Positions 31,697-43,200 of a stretch of 64,000 nucleotides of DNA are shown here, one piece after another. Location: assembly GCA_900618795.1 (NCBI GenBank), contig UYJD01000012.1, positions 62,001 to 126,000 on the forward strand, given 5' to 3'. How positions within the stretch are numbered: the stretch's first letter is position 1; every line of letters starts with the position of its first letter. Position numbers and translations under genes: made by a program. The DNA comes from Cyanodermella asteris. Its lineage: Eukaryota > Ascomycota > Lecanoromycetes > Ostropales > Stictidaceae. Under the pieces are notes generated by a model. The model did no database searches. It was not told the DNA's origin and saw nothing but the letters and a program-made list of their open reading frames with translations.

Positions 31697-31847
31697 AAGA
31701 TGCTGCGTCGTGGGTGCTCTGATAATAGTAGCGCAGGGCGCGTGTGAGAATTCGCTCCGCGAAGCGCCAGGTCGGATGATGCTAGCATGCCGAAAGCATC
31801 TGGTACACGGTGGTGGCCTGTTATTGTGTGCGGGTCATTCTGCAATC

Positions 31848-34577
31848 TCAAGGCATCCGCAACCATCCACTGCGTCGGCTGTAGCTTTCCCTGTTGGCTC
31901 CAGATCTTGCACCGGGCTCGACCTGCAAGCTGCGATCATAAAGCATCTGCGACAAGGTCAGCTTCGAACACATTGCCTCGATAACTGGAACTGGGTACTT
32001 ACGTCTTCAACCTCATCACCGATCCGTCCTTGAACGACCAACGACTGCACATCCAAATTCCTGCCTAGGTTGGCAAACCCACCAGTCTGACTCTTATGGA
32101 TATCCCAGAGCGACCTGCCCATGACATCAAATTTGGTCCAATTAATCTTTGTCTTATCGGCATTGGCGAAAGTTGGGTTGCTTTCTTCAGCGACAACGAG
32201 ATCATGTCTGTGTAAGGGAAGGAAGGGAATTTTTGATCCGGTGGTATTGTCCCAGGCGAGGCGATAAGCGAAATAGCCCCTCCCTGTACCCATGAGTATC
32301 TCAAGGCTCATGAAGTTCTTTGCGATGGCCGGATCGACGAGCGCCTTGGTCTGTTGCAGTCGGGCGATGGACGTGTTGCTGATCCCGGCGACGAATGCAC
32401 CGACACCGTTGTAGTTCTTCATTTGACGAAGTATCTGCAAAAGTCAGCATCGCTGAAATTAAGGGAATAGAATGGCACCTACCCATGCAATGGACATGCA
32501 CTTCTCTAGCATTCTCGCTCGGTGCTTCGGCTTATCGCGAAGCAGTATCATCTGACCCAGCCACGACGCGACATGGTTGAAATGTGTGATCATCCGGTCA
32601 ATCACCTTCACACCTTCTGTCGCAGCACGATTGTCCGCAGCGATATTGATGTGTCGGATGAGGTCCCTGGGTCGAATAGAAGAGAACAGAATCCAGTCTA
32701 TCCTCGTAAGCTCCTTTGCAACCACTTCGTCGTCGATGCTCATAAATTCGTGCCAGTGTGTCTTGTTCAGAGGCAGTTTCGACGGTCGCATGAAGCCAGC
32801 TACCTGCTTCTGTGCTGCCTCGAAGGGGCTACTGAGAGTCATTATCGATCCGCTCGTAGATCCCTCTCGCTCCATTGCGCTCGATGCGATTGAGGACGTC
32901 ACGGAATGTCGTGAACTTGGTTTCCTGCCACTGGGCCGGACGAGCTCTTCGGTGCTGCGACTCCCAGATTCTTCCGAATCTCGGCTCTCGGCGAGGGTCA
33001 AGTTGCCCATCGACCCAGGCAGAGAGATTCTGAGAGACGGCACGCTGGCAAAGCTGGTCGCCGTACTTGCGCGTCCTCGTCCCTTGTCCGAGCATGCCCA
33101 GTCGGTGTCTTCGTCTGGCTTCAAGTTCTCAATATGCGACAATAGTTCTCTGCTTCCGAAAGCGAGCTCGGGAGTCTGAGCGATAGACTGGGCAAAGGCT
33201 ATGAGATTGAGACTGGTGGTCGGATGCGCGAAATCGCCAGGATATTCGTCGACCCATCGTACAAGCAGTGCAAGCCAACGGAGCTGCGTCGCAATGCGGG
33301 TCAGGTGCGGTAGATCATTGTCTGCGCTGAGCTCGGTAAATTTTTGCATGATTGTCGAAAGAACTTCGCTCGGTGCTGCAAACTTGCGATATAAACACAA
33401 AAAGGTGGTAGTGAATTTGGCGTCTGCCTCGCTGCATGGCCGGTCGAGTACCCGGTCAACGAGCTGCTCTAGGTGGTATGCCTCCATGGGGGCCTTGGAG
33501 TCGGCGGGCTGCATGGTCAAGGATTAGTTTTTCGGTGCACGGGGATACTTTTGACGTTGGAAACCACGTCTCGGCCTCGGATTTATAAACGTACATTGCT
33601 GTACACAGCATTGTCAGTAGATATTGTTTCCCGGTTTGCAGCCTGCTCAGGAACAGGAAGTTCGTCGCAGCCGAGCCTCGCTAAACAATCTTGGGAGAAA
33701 TGAACGGCACGACAGAAATGTTGTTTGAAGCAGATGTATTACGCGGATGAGAGGGCCCACAAGTGGCATACGACGCTGCGGACGAGCGCACACCAGCTCG
33801 GCCAACACTTTGTAAGAACAACGATGACATTTCTCGGAACGCGAAACGAAGGCAATCAAAGCTTTGGGTGAGAGCGATCTGGATGATCTGATGAAGAGTA
33901 GACTTACTCTGCTTTCCTGGCAGCAGTGCCATCGTCATCGTTGGCTGCCATATGGCGGCTGGCGGGCCGGCGCTTGTCGGCGGTATGAGAGGGAGGGTGC
34001 TGCGCCGCAACGAGGTCGTCAGCGTCGAGGGTGAAGGTCAGACTGGTCATCTCAGAGGCATTGCGAAGATGCTTGGCTTTGTGAAGGTCGTCTTGGGGCC
34101 ATTGGGCAGACCGAGCATGCTGTTGTGCAGAGGCTGAGGCCGCTCGCTGCCTCTGCGTGCTAGAACCGCGCTTGAAAGCCGCTGTGCAAAAAGTGTCAGA
34201 GGGGCTGCCGAAAAGCGCGGCGCTTAGACGAAGTGGGGAAAATGCAAGTTGGGAAAGTTATCAAAACAGCGTATAGTCAGAAATGAACTGTGCGGGCAGT
34301 GTCGCTTGCGAGCAAGGACTCGGCGTATATGCGACACGTGGTGAGTGGTTGTAGGCGATGGATGAGAGGTGCCAGAAGACTAGCAGACGCACGGATTGAG
34401 GCGAAACGGGCAGCTGAGGGAGCAGCCTGACAGGGCTGAGGCAGGATGAAGAGAGAGTCGTTCGGGTTCCAATGTGGCTGACGAGTAAGACGGAGGATTG
34501 AAGCTGATTGATGGCTGATGACGGAGGGGGAGAAATAGGTAGTCTGAGCGACCGCTTTACTGACCTTGGTCGTTCAT
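31848..34577 (-). CDS. Ras guanine nucleotide exchange factor (RasGEF), six-exon model
   Basis: Exons 34577-34565, 34181-33908, 33676-33595, 33508-32483, 32434-32003, 31946-31848; total 1926 bases, 641 residues, all phases consistent. The first coding exon is 13 bases (MNDQ) after which a 383-base intron follows; the start is therefore the least certain part. The RasGEF N-terminal (REM) domain begins around APMEAYHLEQLVDRVL, with TTTFLCLYRKFAAPSEVLS. After a Ser-rich linker comes the catalytic CDC25-homology domain: DDEVVAKELTRIDWILFSSI, RPRDLIRH, ITHFNHVASWLGQMIL, ILRQMKNYNGVGAFVAGISN, PFLPLHRHDLVVAEE, INWTKFDVMGRSLWDI. It activates a Ras-like GTPase by releasing GDP. It has no SH3 domain, unlike Cdc25. 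Neighbour genes give no clue about its pathway. Confidence 0.88.
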
Positions 34578-35765
34578 GAGTGCTGGAGGAGTGTGCGCCC
34601 TGGTCGCGTGCAGCTACATGTCCCCAAGCGGACGCCGTGCTAGTAAACAGGGTTAAGCGTGAAGCAGAGGACAGATGGGAGAATGATAAATGAGGGAAGA
34701 ATTGAGGGCTGAGAAGCTTAGTGGGCGCAATCTCAGGCTGGAAACATGTCGATGCGGGCAAAAGATGGCTGTCACCTCCCACTTCTGTACCCCGGTGCGA
34801 CCGAATGGAGGACAGAGAAGAGAGAGATCAGCCCGACTAGACAGCACACTGAAAGAAGCTATCGCCACGTACAGTCCGTCTACAATCTGGTGAGTGGGGA
34901 TTCTGCTCTGCTGGATGCGACCACGTCTTTAGCCCTGCAATTCAATCCTCCAATCCCTTTCCCGCCCGCTCCCGCCCGCTCCGACCTCCCTCTCACAGCT
35001 AACTACTTTCATCGAAATCGTAGTCTCCTCCGTTTCTGTCTGTCTTCCATTTGTGACTGCGTCGCATCGTCAAGTGGTCTTGTCTTATGCCACAAAGTGT
35101 TTGACAATGACTACGCACTTACTTACAGTCAGAGTCAGGCTTGGCATTGCGATACTGTTAGATATGGTCAGACTTGTCAGACGTCAGATACACAGCATCG
35201 CCATTTCCTATGAATAGAGGTAGCCTATATCCAGCTTGTTACTCTGTCGCAAAGTGTTCGCAAAATTGATTGGAGGCTTCTGCAAGCCAGAAGCGTCGAA
35301 TTATCGCCACGTTGGTGAACAAAAGTGCTCGGGCGCCATTGCAGAATCCCATCAATTGTTCTCGCGTGTGATACTAATAAATCGTGTGATACATTTCATC
35401 GTCAAATCATAGCTTGACCTAATCTGTCATGCGAAATCATACAGCTGGTTCGTCGTGCGGCGTGTGACGGCGCATGCCCTTGAGCGACGCGCTCACGCTC
35501 AGCCAAGATACAGCCTCGCGATTCTGTGGCGTTGGCGTGCAGGGGTATAGACCAAACATCCATAGCTGGCCACAGCTCGAAGCCAATGTCTCCACTCTTC
35601 GCCAATGTGTGTTCACCCAAGCAGGTCGTCTGTCCAGCTTGAAAATAGGCCTTGCACCTTCTTGTACTTCGGTCGCAGATGGCACTTCTTTCTGGTCCAA
35701 GCAACAACGCGTTTCCACGCGTCAGCGTTCTTTGTGCCATTTGCATCTCGTGCTCCGTCGAGACC
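34578..35765. other. Intergenic region, 1.2 kb
   Basis: Upstream (promoter and 5' leader) of the RasGEF gene and downstream of the Gag1-clamp gene. There is a short imperfect GC-rich tandem (CCCGCCCGCT, about 34960-34985). No gene supported. Confidence 0.45.
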
Positions 35766-37199
35766 CTATCCTACCAGACCCGGCGCTTCCTGCGTGTAGT
35801 CGTCCTTGTGACTGTTGCCGGTAATCCTCAAGACCTTCTTGAGCCAGCCGCCTTCCTTGGGCCTCCCACCGGCTTGTGCACCACCGCGACCTCTTCTTCG
35901 TCCCACCAGCGGATCCAAGATTGATGGCTTTGGTGGCCATTCCTCATCTGCTTTCCACCCGGCCACAAGTGCTCGTGTCATGTCTTTGAGATTGATCGGC
36001 ACGCTAGGTGTCGTTGATTGCACGACGACCTTCGAGTAGATGTGATGATATGTGCTTTCTTTGATCTCGGCTCGTATTTCGTTGTCGGCATTGATAAGCG
36101 GTGGCGCGATCGGCACGTATGGGATCAAATCTTCGTCTTGGATCAATGCTTCGGGGTCCGTGGCTGACGGGGATGACTCTGTCGATTGTGCTTCAGTGGA
36201 TTGTGCCTCTGCCGTGGAGCTTGTTGCTGTCTCGGGCATCGATGTCGGGGCGCTTTTAGAAGAATCTGCATCGAGTGCTTTGCCATGCCACACTGTTTCG
36301 GTCGTCGAGGGCTCGCCGTTGGTCTCCGATGGTGCCGCAGATGCTGGGCTTGCAGGACTCGACCTTGTCTTCTCAGCTTTCATCTGCATGACCCTGGCCT
36401 TTAGACGTTCGCGGGTCGGATATTCATACGGTGAATTCGGCGACGTATCCGACGGATCGAGTCTCTTAAACCTCACAGCTCTATCGTGAATGTAGCTCTT
36501 CTGATCAGATAGTCTCGGCGCAAGCACAGCTCCAGTCCACGCATTCCGTCGCGCTTCAAAATATCGCAACCCTTCGTTTTCTTTCAATTCGTTCACGTAG
36601 CCCTGCCTTCGTGCTTCGAGGCGTCGCCATCGGATGCTGACCTCACCGGCCGCGGCATCTGCCGTCTGTTGCACAGATTCGGGCGATTCGTACTTAAAGT
36701 CGGGCGCTTCGACGCCATCGTTCTTTTCGGCGGTCAGTCGTTCGTCCTCCGCTCGGTCTGAGTCTGGCTCGCTGCCAGGGTCTCGCTCAAGGAACAGCGT
36801 GTCGTCGTGGATTCGTGACGTCCATGCATTTCGAGGTAAGTCCGGATTGTTCGTGTGGTCTGCGGCATTTGGAAGGTCGCCACACGGCCGTTCTTTGTCG
36901 TTCCGCTCGGACTCGGGCGTCTTCGGCAAGGGCCAGTCCCAGTCGTTCCTAATGTGCTTTCTAATCTCCTTGCGAGTGTCGGCAGCAATGATCTTGAGCC
37001 TAGTCGACTTTTTCAGGGCTTTTAACCGACTCGACGCCGGCGAATGTGAGTTGCCGTCTGTCGCCGACTCGGGTGGTGTCTCTGGATCATTCGGCTCGTG
37101 GTTGGGACTGAGTGGCGAGCTTCGGTTGAGAGACTGCCCGCCGTGAGAAGCGCTCCCAACATTTACCGGTTCTGGCTTTTTGTCCGAACTTCTAGCCAT
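35766..37199 (-). CDS. Gag1-clamp domain (DUF4050) protein
   Basis: Single exon, 477 residues from the ATG at 37199. Mostly charged and disordered in the first third (KALKKSTRLKIIAADTRKEI), then conserved blocks: NDWDWPLPKTPES, AWTSRIHDDTLFLERDPGSE, IRWRRLEARRQGYVNELKEN, FEARRNAWTGAVLAPR. The C-terminal part carries the fungal clamp: TYHHIYSKVVVQSTTPSVPI, NLKDMTRALVAGWKADEEWP, PKPSILDPLVG, which matches what I know of DUF4050, renamed Gag1-like clamp after the fission yeast TORC1-associated Gag1. It ends with a basic Gly/Arg-rich tail. A role in TORC1 nutrient signalling is inferred from the family name only. Confidence 0.83.
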   Translation of the reverse strand: MARSSDKKPEPVNVGSASHGGQSLNRSSPLSPNHEPNDPETPPESATDGNSHSPASSRLKALKKSTRLKIIAADTRKEIRKHIRNDWDWPLPKTPESERNDKERPCGDLPNAADHTNNPDLPRNAWTSRIHDDTLFLERDPGSEPDSDRAEDERLTAEKNDGVEAPDFKYESPESVQQTADAAAGEVSIRWRRLEARRQGYVNELKENEGLRYFEARRNAWTGAVLAPRLSDQKSYIHDRAVRFKRLDPSDTSPNSPYEYPTRERLKARVMQMKAEKTRSSPASPASAAPSETNGEPSTTETVWHGKALDADSSKSAPTSMPETATSSTAEAQSTEAQSTESSPSATDPEALIQDEDLIPYVPIAPPLINADNEIRAEIKESTYHHIYSKVVVQSTTPSVPINLKDMTRALVAGWKADEEWPPKPSILDPLVGRRRGRGGAQAGGRPKEGGWLKKVLRITGNSHKDDYTQEAPGLVG

Positions 37200-37993
37200 G
37201 TAAACCGTCACAGATGTTGTTAATAATTGGTGTCAATGATGGTGGTTGGATATCAGGCTGGAGGCCTGCTTGTGTGCCCTGTGGGCGTCTCCGCACACGA
37301 CCAACCGGGACAGCGCGTGCACAACAAAAAGCTCTGTGAAAAGCTGGAGAAGCCAGAGGGCGATGTAAGATTCGGAATCACAACGATGGAAACGCCAACA
37401 ACGAGGCAAAGGGGTATATGACAAGAATGCTGCTCGGTGAAAGTGCGCGCTGCTGACTGACATATGGCGGAGGTGGACGAGGGCGAAATGGTCTTCACGC
37501 TGGCCTGCACTTTCCGCGAGCTGATTGGCGGAAAGTGTAGATTTGGGCCACTTACGTCGAGATCGCCCTCGAGCTTTCCCGCCTCTACAAACATCGTTCA
37601 CGACATGAAGGCAAGCATTACTTGCATCGGACCAGCAGTTGACCGGCTCGTTGGCGCCAGCATAACCTCACGTGTACCAGAGTCCCGTGCGTTCCTTGCT
37701 CGCTGGTCCAAGGCGGCTGTGCAAATGCCGTGGCGCACGCACGGATGTGAACACCGCTGAACATCTTTGAACCACGACCAAGTCACCGATCGCAGACGAT
37801 AGCTGGTAAATTACGCTACACTCATGCACTATAGTCACCTCTGCCGATAACCATCGAGGCAGATCTGGGAGTAATACTTTAAGCAGGAAAGCAGGAGCCG
37901 AAGCTCTCACACCACGACATTTGCACACCCGCCTTGGATCGGTCAGCCTCGTTCCCCGTGAAGACCTAAATACTGTGAGGTTCGACTTCCATG
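37200..37993. other. Intergenic region
   Basis: Promoter of the Gag1-clamp gene plus the 3' side of the first BTB gene. A 122-codon minus frame (37233-37601) overlaps the expected leader and has no motif. No gene accepted. Confidence 0.4.
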
Positions 37994-39141
37994 TTAGATC
38001 TCCAAGTAGTTCCTCAGCCTTCTCCAGCACTCCTCGTCATTACCACCCTTGACAGTACTGTCGACCTCGAAGAACTTGACACACGGCGTCAACACCCTGG
38101 GAAACCATATTGTAGGATCCAGCACTGCGTCGAGGACATGATCCGCAGCATGCGCATTCGCAAAGTCTGCATAAAGATCGTTTTGATAATCATATTCTCG
38201 ACCTCTGAACCTGCAGAACCCCAGGATTTCATCCCATCGGAGCAAGTCAAGGAAGAAAGCGGGTTCCTCGCGCATGATATCGTTCATCTGCTGTGATTTC
38301 TTTGCTAGCACGGCGAGGTTCTGAAGCCAGAACGCGTGAACGAACACATAACGAAACCTCAATGGTTTGAGCAGAGTGAAACATTCGAGGATCTCGACCC
38401 AAGTCTCGTAAATGTCATCTTTCCCATCCAAAATTTCATTGACCAAGTTATGTAGGTATTTGGCGACGTTGATCGCTACCAGTGTCGATGAACATCGGAC
38501 CTTCAGGCGCCATTTGTCGGCCAAAATAAGGAAGTGTGTCCAGTCTAGGATTGACTTTCCTAAGTGCGCGGGATTGTCTGGGATTCCTCTGAATAGCCAA
38601 ATGACAAACATTCGAAACGTATCAGGACCCTCGTCGGGTAGAAGCATTGTTTTGGTTTCGGTCTCCTTGTAGCCTCCAGCGAGAGCGCTCCTGAAGAATG
38701 GGGCTTCAGCCAAATGTGCAAGCGGCAGTTTGAAGCTTTCCGCATCATTTCCGACCAGGAAAAGCACCATCTCGCCGTGTTGGCTGAAACCTCGCAATAT
38801 GTTGTCCAGTTCGAAATCTGGCCCACTCAGGTCGCATTTGAAGCTGGTTCCTCGTCAGTAAGTGGAATGATTGTTATCAGAGTAGGAAAGGTCGGATGAC
38901 GCACTTGACCATGATAGCTTCCTGGTGCAATTTCTCGAGGCGTAGGTGAAGCGCTGAGGAAATGTGGTCGTCGCTTCCGCGGTGACAGGCTCCAAGGGAG
39001 GCACATTAGCTGGGATGGACACTGAGAGTAGCAGCTCATGAAAAATTCGAACAGGCACATCAAAAATTCCTCTGAACCTCGCGAGGAAGCCACGCCGGAC
39101 GCGCCTTCCCCTTCCGCCACTTCAGTCTCAGTCCAGGACAT
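37994..39141 (-). CDS. BTB/POZ-like protein (copy 1 of a tandem pair)
   Basis: Three exons: 39141-39078, 39021-38905, 38850-37994; introns of 56 and 54 bases, 345 residues. The first intron has a weak donor (GTTCAG), so the N-terminus is less certain than the rest. The BTB-like core reads MVLFLVGNDAESFKLPLAHL, APFFRSALAGGYKE, TKTMLLPDEGPDTFRMFVIW and LFRGIP, with the usual fungal pattern of a Phe-rich Cys/His-poor BTB fold, followed by a helical back half (ILADKWRLKVRCSSTLVAIN, LRFRYVFVHAFWLQNLAVLA). Fungal BTB proteins of this kind are often lineage-specific and may act as protein-protein adaptors. A paralog lies 541 bases upstream, same strand. Confidence 0.78.
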
Positions 39142-39682
39142 TTCAGCTGCGACAGATGAGGATCTGAACTACTTATGATGTCTAGGCACTTACCATGCTG
39201 GTTGACATGCGGTGTGGCAATGAGTCTTCGAACCTGTGCTATCTGAAAAGCTTACAAGGCGGGCTAGCAGACGCCGTGGCGCACGTATTTTCAAAGGCAA
39301 AGCTCAGGCGACAAACGAGAATGACCCTCGAGAATAACCTTTGAGACAATCGACGTTCTCTGTCACCGCGAATTAACGACAACGAAGCTTGACTACGTGA
39401 TTGATATGCGCATCAGTATTCTTCATCTTCGGTTTCAATTAATGTTCCTCAAGCCAGTTTGGTATTGCATTGCGGAGTTTCCTGCAAGTATCAAACCTTA
39501 TCCCTGTATCAATCCAAGGGCTCAGTATGAGAGTTTGAACTGCTGATCAGATCCCGCCCAGAGCCTCAAAGCCATTCCGCCTACAATTAATGCTCACTCC
39601 AAGAGACCCCAATTGAATCCGGGCACCGTGCGCACGCACTGCGGCCTTCTTGGCAGAGTTTGTGAGAAGGCCCATCATATCC
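39142..39682. other. Intergenic region between the BTB paralogs
   Basis: 541 bases with no frame of note; promoter of copy 1 and terminator of copy 2. Confidence 0.45.
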
Positions 39683-40564
39683 CTAGAAACGTTCTGAGCT
39701 CATCCCATTTCTCTTCGTCCTCTCCATCTTCCTGTCCGTTTGACCACCGTTGGAGAAACCTTGGGAAGGATCCAAAATTGTCCTCAGGAAACAAGACAGC
39801 TGACAAAATAATATCGGAAAGGGCAGCTCTTCACACAAGTGGATCTCCTTGACGTATCCGGCGTACATGCGGGGGCGATCGTCGGGGGGGTATCTGGTAT
39901 GGCCCCCGTTGACGGCTTTGAGGGGTTTCGGATCGCCCCTGCGAACGAGAGAAGTCCAGCGAGTGAAGTCAGTGAAGAACTCCGGAGTTGCATTCATGAG
40001 ATCCATGACTCCCTCGATGCTCGTGAGACCGGCAATGTTGAAGATTGCATTGACGAAAACGTATCGATATTTGTGTGGGCATGTTTGCAGATAACCTTCG
40101 CAGACTGGGCCCCAATCGTACAGCATGTCATCGTCCCAATTGGTGGGGCTTGTAGCATTGCAAAGATGGCGCGCAACACCATCGGCGAGCTGCGGAAGAC
40201 ACATTCTGTCAGCCATCATCATGACATTTATCCAGGTGACAATTGATGCGTGGTGCTCCTCGGGCTCCTTAATGCCACGGTACAGCCAGGAGATGAAGAT
40301 GGAGAAAGCATTGGGGTTCGCGTCGGTCAAAGTCAGAGCCTTAGTCGTGGATTCTGCAAAATTCCCGTCGAATGCTTTTGCGAAGTGAGGAACAGCGAGT
40401 GCGTGGTTTAGTGGTATCTGGAAGACAACCTCGTTTGGTCCGACATGGAACGTTGCCATTTCGACACTGCCTTTCACACCAGCCCCCAAAACGCTCTCTG
40501 GAATGCCAGGCTCCTCCAACTCGACGGTGAAGACGACCGCATTGTCGTAGCTGTAAGTGGTCAT
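39683..40564 (-). CDS. BTB/POZ-like protein (copy 2 of a tandem pair)
   Basis: Single exon of 293 residues from the ATG at 40564; the frame extends 26 codons further up without ATG, so a spliced upstream start is possible. The core aligns with copy 1: VGPNEVVFQIPLNHALAVPH against VGNDAESFKLPLAHLAEAPF, KALTLTDANPNAFSIFISWL then YRGIK against TMLLPDEGPDTFRMFVIWLF then RGI, and HKYRYVFVNAIFNIAGL against RFRYVFVHAFWLQNLAVL. Identity is low, so the duplication is old. The function is unknown beyond a probable adaptor role. Confidence 0.8.
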   Translation of the reverse strand: MTTYSYDNAVVFTVELEEPGIPESVLGAGVKGSVEMATFHVGPNEVVFQIPLNHALAVPHFAKAFDGNFAESTTKALTLTDANPNAFSIFISWLYRGIKEPEEHHASIVTWINVMMMADRMCLPQLADGVARHLCNATSPTNWDDDMLYDWGPVCEGYLQTCPHKYRYVFVNAIFNIAGLTSIEGVMDLMNATPEFFTDFTRWTSLVRRGDPKPLKAVNGGHTRYPPDDRPRMYAGYVKEIHLCEELPFPILFCQLSCFLRTILDPSQGFSNGGQTDRKMERTKRNGMSSERF

Positions 40565-41548
40565 GGCTGCGAGTAGAACCTTGGATTCGTGTCGGCGTGA
40601 TCGTGATGTGAGTTGCTTGCCGTTAGTGGAAGCAGATGTCAAGAATCCTATGCTCTTAGATCATACATAGGAGAAAAGGGCTTTGAAAGCACAGCTGGCG
40701 ACTTCACTATAAGCACAAAGAAAACAGAGACTCACTATCACTGCTAGTGGCTGGGTGAATGCCAGGCAAATTTGGAGTTTCGGATGACTTGGATACCTTC
40801 ACCACATGAGACGTTTTGATTGGTTCCGACTCACGTCAATCATCAGCACTGGGGCTCAGTCGCCTCGAAGGACGAGTGAAGCGACCTGAAGCAGCACTCA
40901 TTCTCATAAGACCTGCGACTGCACGAACACACCGACAGCTTTGATCCGTACTCAGAATCAACTCGGGGAAGTCATGCAGCTGGTAAACCCAATTATGTAC
41001 ATTTTGTGGTCCAGATTGACTTTCGCGCTTGAAGTAATGTCTTCGTAAACGTAATTACTGGTTTGTTCACCCCTCTCTATCAATATTCTCAGCTTTGTCA
41101 CGAATTTTGTCATTGTCAGTCATTATCATCAGTTCCCGGAGCGCCGCTACCTTGCGGCTCGGCTTCGATAACGCGCAAAGACTTCGAGCGGATCATTTAT
41201 TCATCCGTTCCTGAATCAATGCCGAGCAAGACTTGAGCTCCGCATGTCCACACGCCGTGGACTGGCCGAGTATAGTAGTCCTCCTCAAAGTACAGGAGTG
41301 TAGATCTGAATCTGATCGAACAGCCCGACGCATACTCGTCGCGCGCTCGTCAGGACTGTCGCCGCTCCCACGATGCGAAATCGTTCCCATGGTGGTCTTG
41401 GCTCTTTGCCCGTCTGGCCGTATCTACCCGTCCAAGTTTGCCCAGCACCTTCGAAAACACCAGGTCAAGTATTGGGACTCATCTCCTGACATTTGCCCGG
41501 ACTTGCTGCCTTGACCGTTTTGATGCATGAGATTCACTTCTACGGGTC
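40565..41548. other. Intergenic region, 1 kb
   Basis: Contains the promoter of BTB copy 2. No frame with motifs. Confidence 0.4.
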
Positions 41549-41969
41549 ATGGGATCGCTGACGTTGGATCAACCCCAGCCTGAGCGGTGTGTCTTTCACG
41601 TTTCCTTGCACCAGGTCGGCTATCAAGCCAACGAGGCGCTCAGAATGATGCCTTGGACACACGTCTACTTTCGTGACACGATGCAAGGACCGAGTGAGAC
41701 TTCCTTCTGCCGACAGACTTGAAGCTTCGTACAATTCCCCACAGCCCACCGGCCGGCTGCTAGTCGATGACGCCGTTTCCCTTGATGTCAATCCAGATAT
41801 GGATGATCTGCATTCACGATCGAGGAGGACATTCAATATCGTCCCAGCTATCTTGATGTATCGGCCCAACTTCAGCTTGATCGAACTAGAGGGACACCAT
41901 GATGGGCCGGATATGTTGGTTCTCTTCGTTCCTACATCCCATCCGCTCCAATCCAGAAACGTCTCGTAA
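41549..41969 (+). pseudogene. Possible broken small gene, unidentified
   Basis: From the ATG at 41549 one frame reads coding-like text (MGSLTLDQPQPERCVFHVSL, NEALRMMPWTHVYFRDTM) to a stop at about 41720. The +1 frame from about 41680 to 41969 reads on in similar style (RLEASYNSPQPTGRLLVDDA, VNPDMDDLHSRSR, FNIVPAILMYRPNFSLIELE, MLVLFVPTSHP). No intron of reasonable size joins them. It may be a gene broken by one frameshift, an assembly error, or chance. An opposite-strand frame of 154 codons (41540-42004) overlaps. Family unknown. Confidence 0.22.
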
Positions 41970-42278
41970 CGACGACAGACATTTCCCTCAATCCCATCTC
42001 GCAAGCTGACTGCGGCTGAACATCATCGACTGCGATCGATGTTCGGGTTTGGATTCTTGATTTCATCTGTTTTGGAGTCAACGTTGGTTCGACCGTTGAA
42101 CCTTCCCAACGATATTTGCCTGCGTAGCTATGTATTTTAGCTGCATCCCTTTTTGCTTTCTTGCACGTACATGAAACCCGTGACATTCATGAGCTTTTGT
42201 CTTAATGCGTGCAAGCGAGGCGTTCGTCATTCCGCTCCACTATTTGTAATTGATTTCAGTCCTTCCGACGCGGTCACC

Positions 42279-43200
42279 ATGTGCTCCAGAGTCGGGGCTG
42301 TCTTCCTCTACCTTTCCCTCTGTTTACAATTCATCTCGGCGACATATACTAATACCTCCACGCTCATAAATCCGCAAGTTAAATCCAGCGGCAGTCTCAA
42401 ACGCGGCATCTCCTTCGCAGACCAAGGTCAAGCTTCCGCCAGCAGGTTCCTCTCCGCCCCCCGCGCCAACTGGTTCTACAACTGGTCGCCCGACCCCCTC
42501 AACCTGAGTCTCCCCGCCGACAAATAATTCGTCCCCATGCTCTGGACCTCCCTCCCCAATTGGGACCAATGGCACCAAGACCGCTGGCACCAAGCCATGG
42601 CATCCAGCTCCGCCAGATACATACTGGCTTCAACGAACCAGACCAGCCGCGGGACGTCGGCAGCACCGACATGTCGCCTTCCGACGCCGCCACCGCATGG
42701 CGCGAGACCATGAACCCTCTGGCCGGTAGATTCCTCCTCGGCTCTCCCGGCGTGTCCAGCGCGCACATGTCCTGGATGATCGAATTCCTCGAGCTCTGTC
42801 CGGACTGCCACGTCGACTTCTTCGCCGCGCACTTTTACGGCGACTGCGTCAACCCCCCTCGGTTTTCGGGGTTAACCTCGAGCTGTTCCGCGACAACGTC
42901 GTCCGCGACTCGGGGAAACCGCTGTGGGTCACAGAACTCGGCCCGTATGACTGTGTGAGCCACGATCAGAGGAGGGATTGGATCTATAACGCGGTCAGGT
43001 GGCTGGATGCGCAGGACTGGATTGAGCGGTATGCGTATCATGGGAATGTGGGTGGCGGCACTTGTGATGCGGAGGGTGGGGGGTTTGAGGCTTGTGATGG
43101 CGGTTGGACTTGTGAGGCAAGGGCGTATCTGGATCCGATGGGTGTGGCGGATGGGGAGGCGTTGAGGGATCCTCGGTCATATGATCAGGCGGGTTGTTAG
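42279..43200 (+). pseudogene. Broken GH128-type (Asl1-like) secreted glucanase gene
   Basis: The protein text is that of the glycosyl hydrolase catalytic-core/GH128 family: signal peptide (VGAVFLYLSLCLQFISA), KRGISFADQGQASASRF, ANWFYNWSPDP, FVPMLWTSLPNWDQ, GFNEPDQP with the catalytic Glu, FLLGSPGVSSAHMSWMIEFL, CPDCHVDFFAAHFYGDC, KPLWVTELGPYDC with the second Glu, and DWIERYAYHGN. These parts lie in three frames: an in-frame TAA at 42525-42527 precedes FVPML, the frame shifts between about 42600 and 42625 (before GFNEPD), and shifts again near 42855-42866. No splice sites repair it, so the gene is dead unless several assembly errors coincide. When intact, the enzyme would cut beta-1,3-glucan in the cell wall. 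Confidence 0.78.

Noticed and set aside
37233-37601. 122-codon minus frame upstream of the Gag1-clamp gene
   Set aside because: Falls in the expected leader/promoter; no motif.
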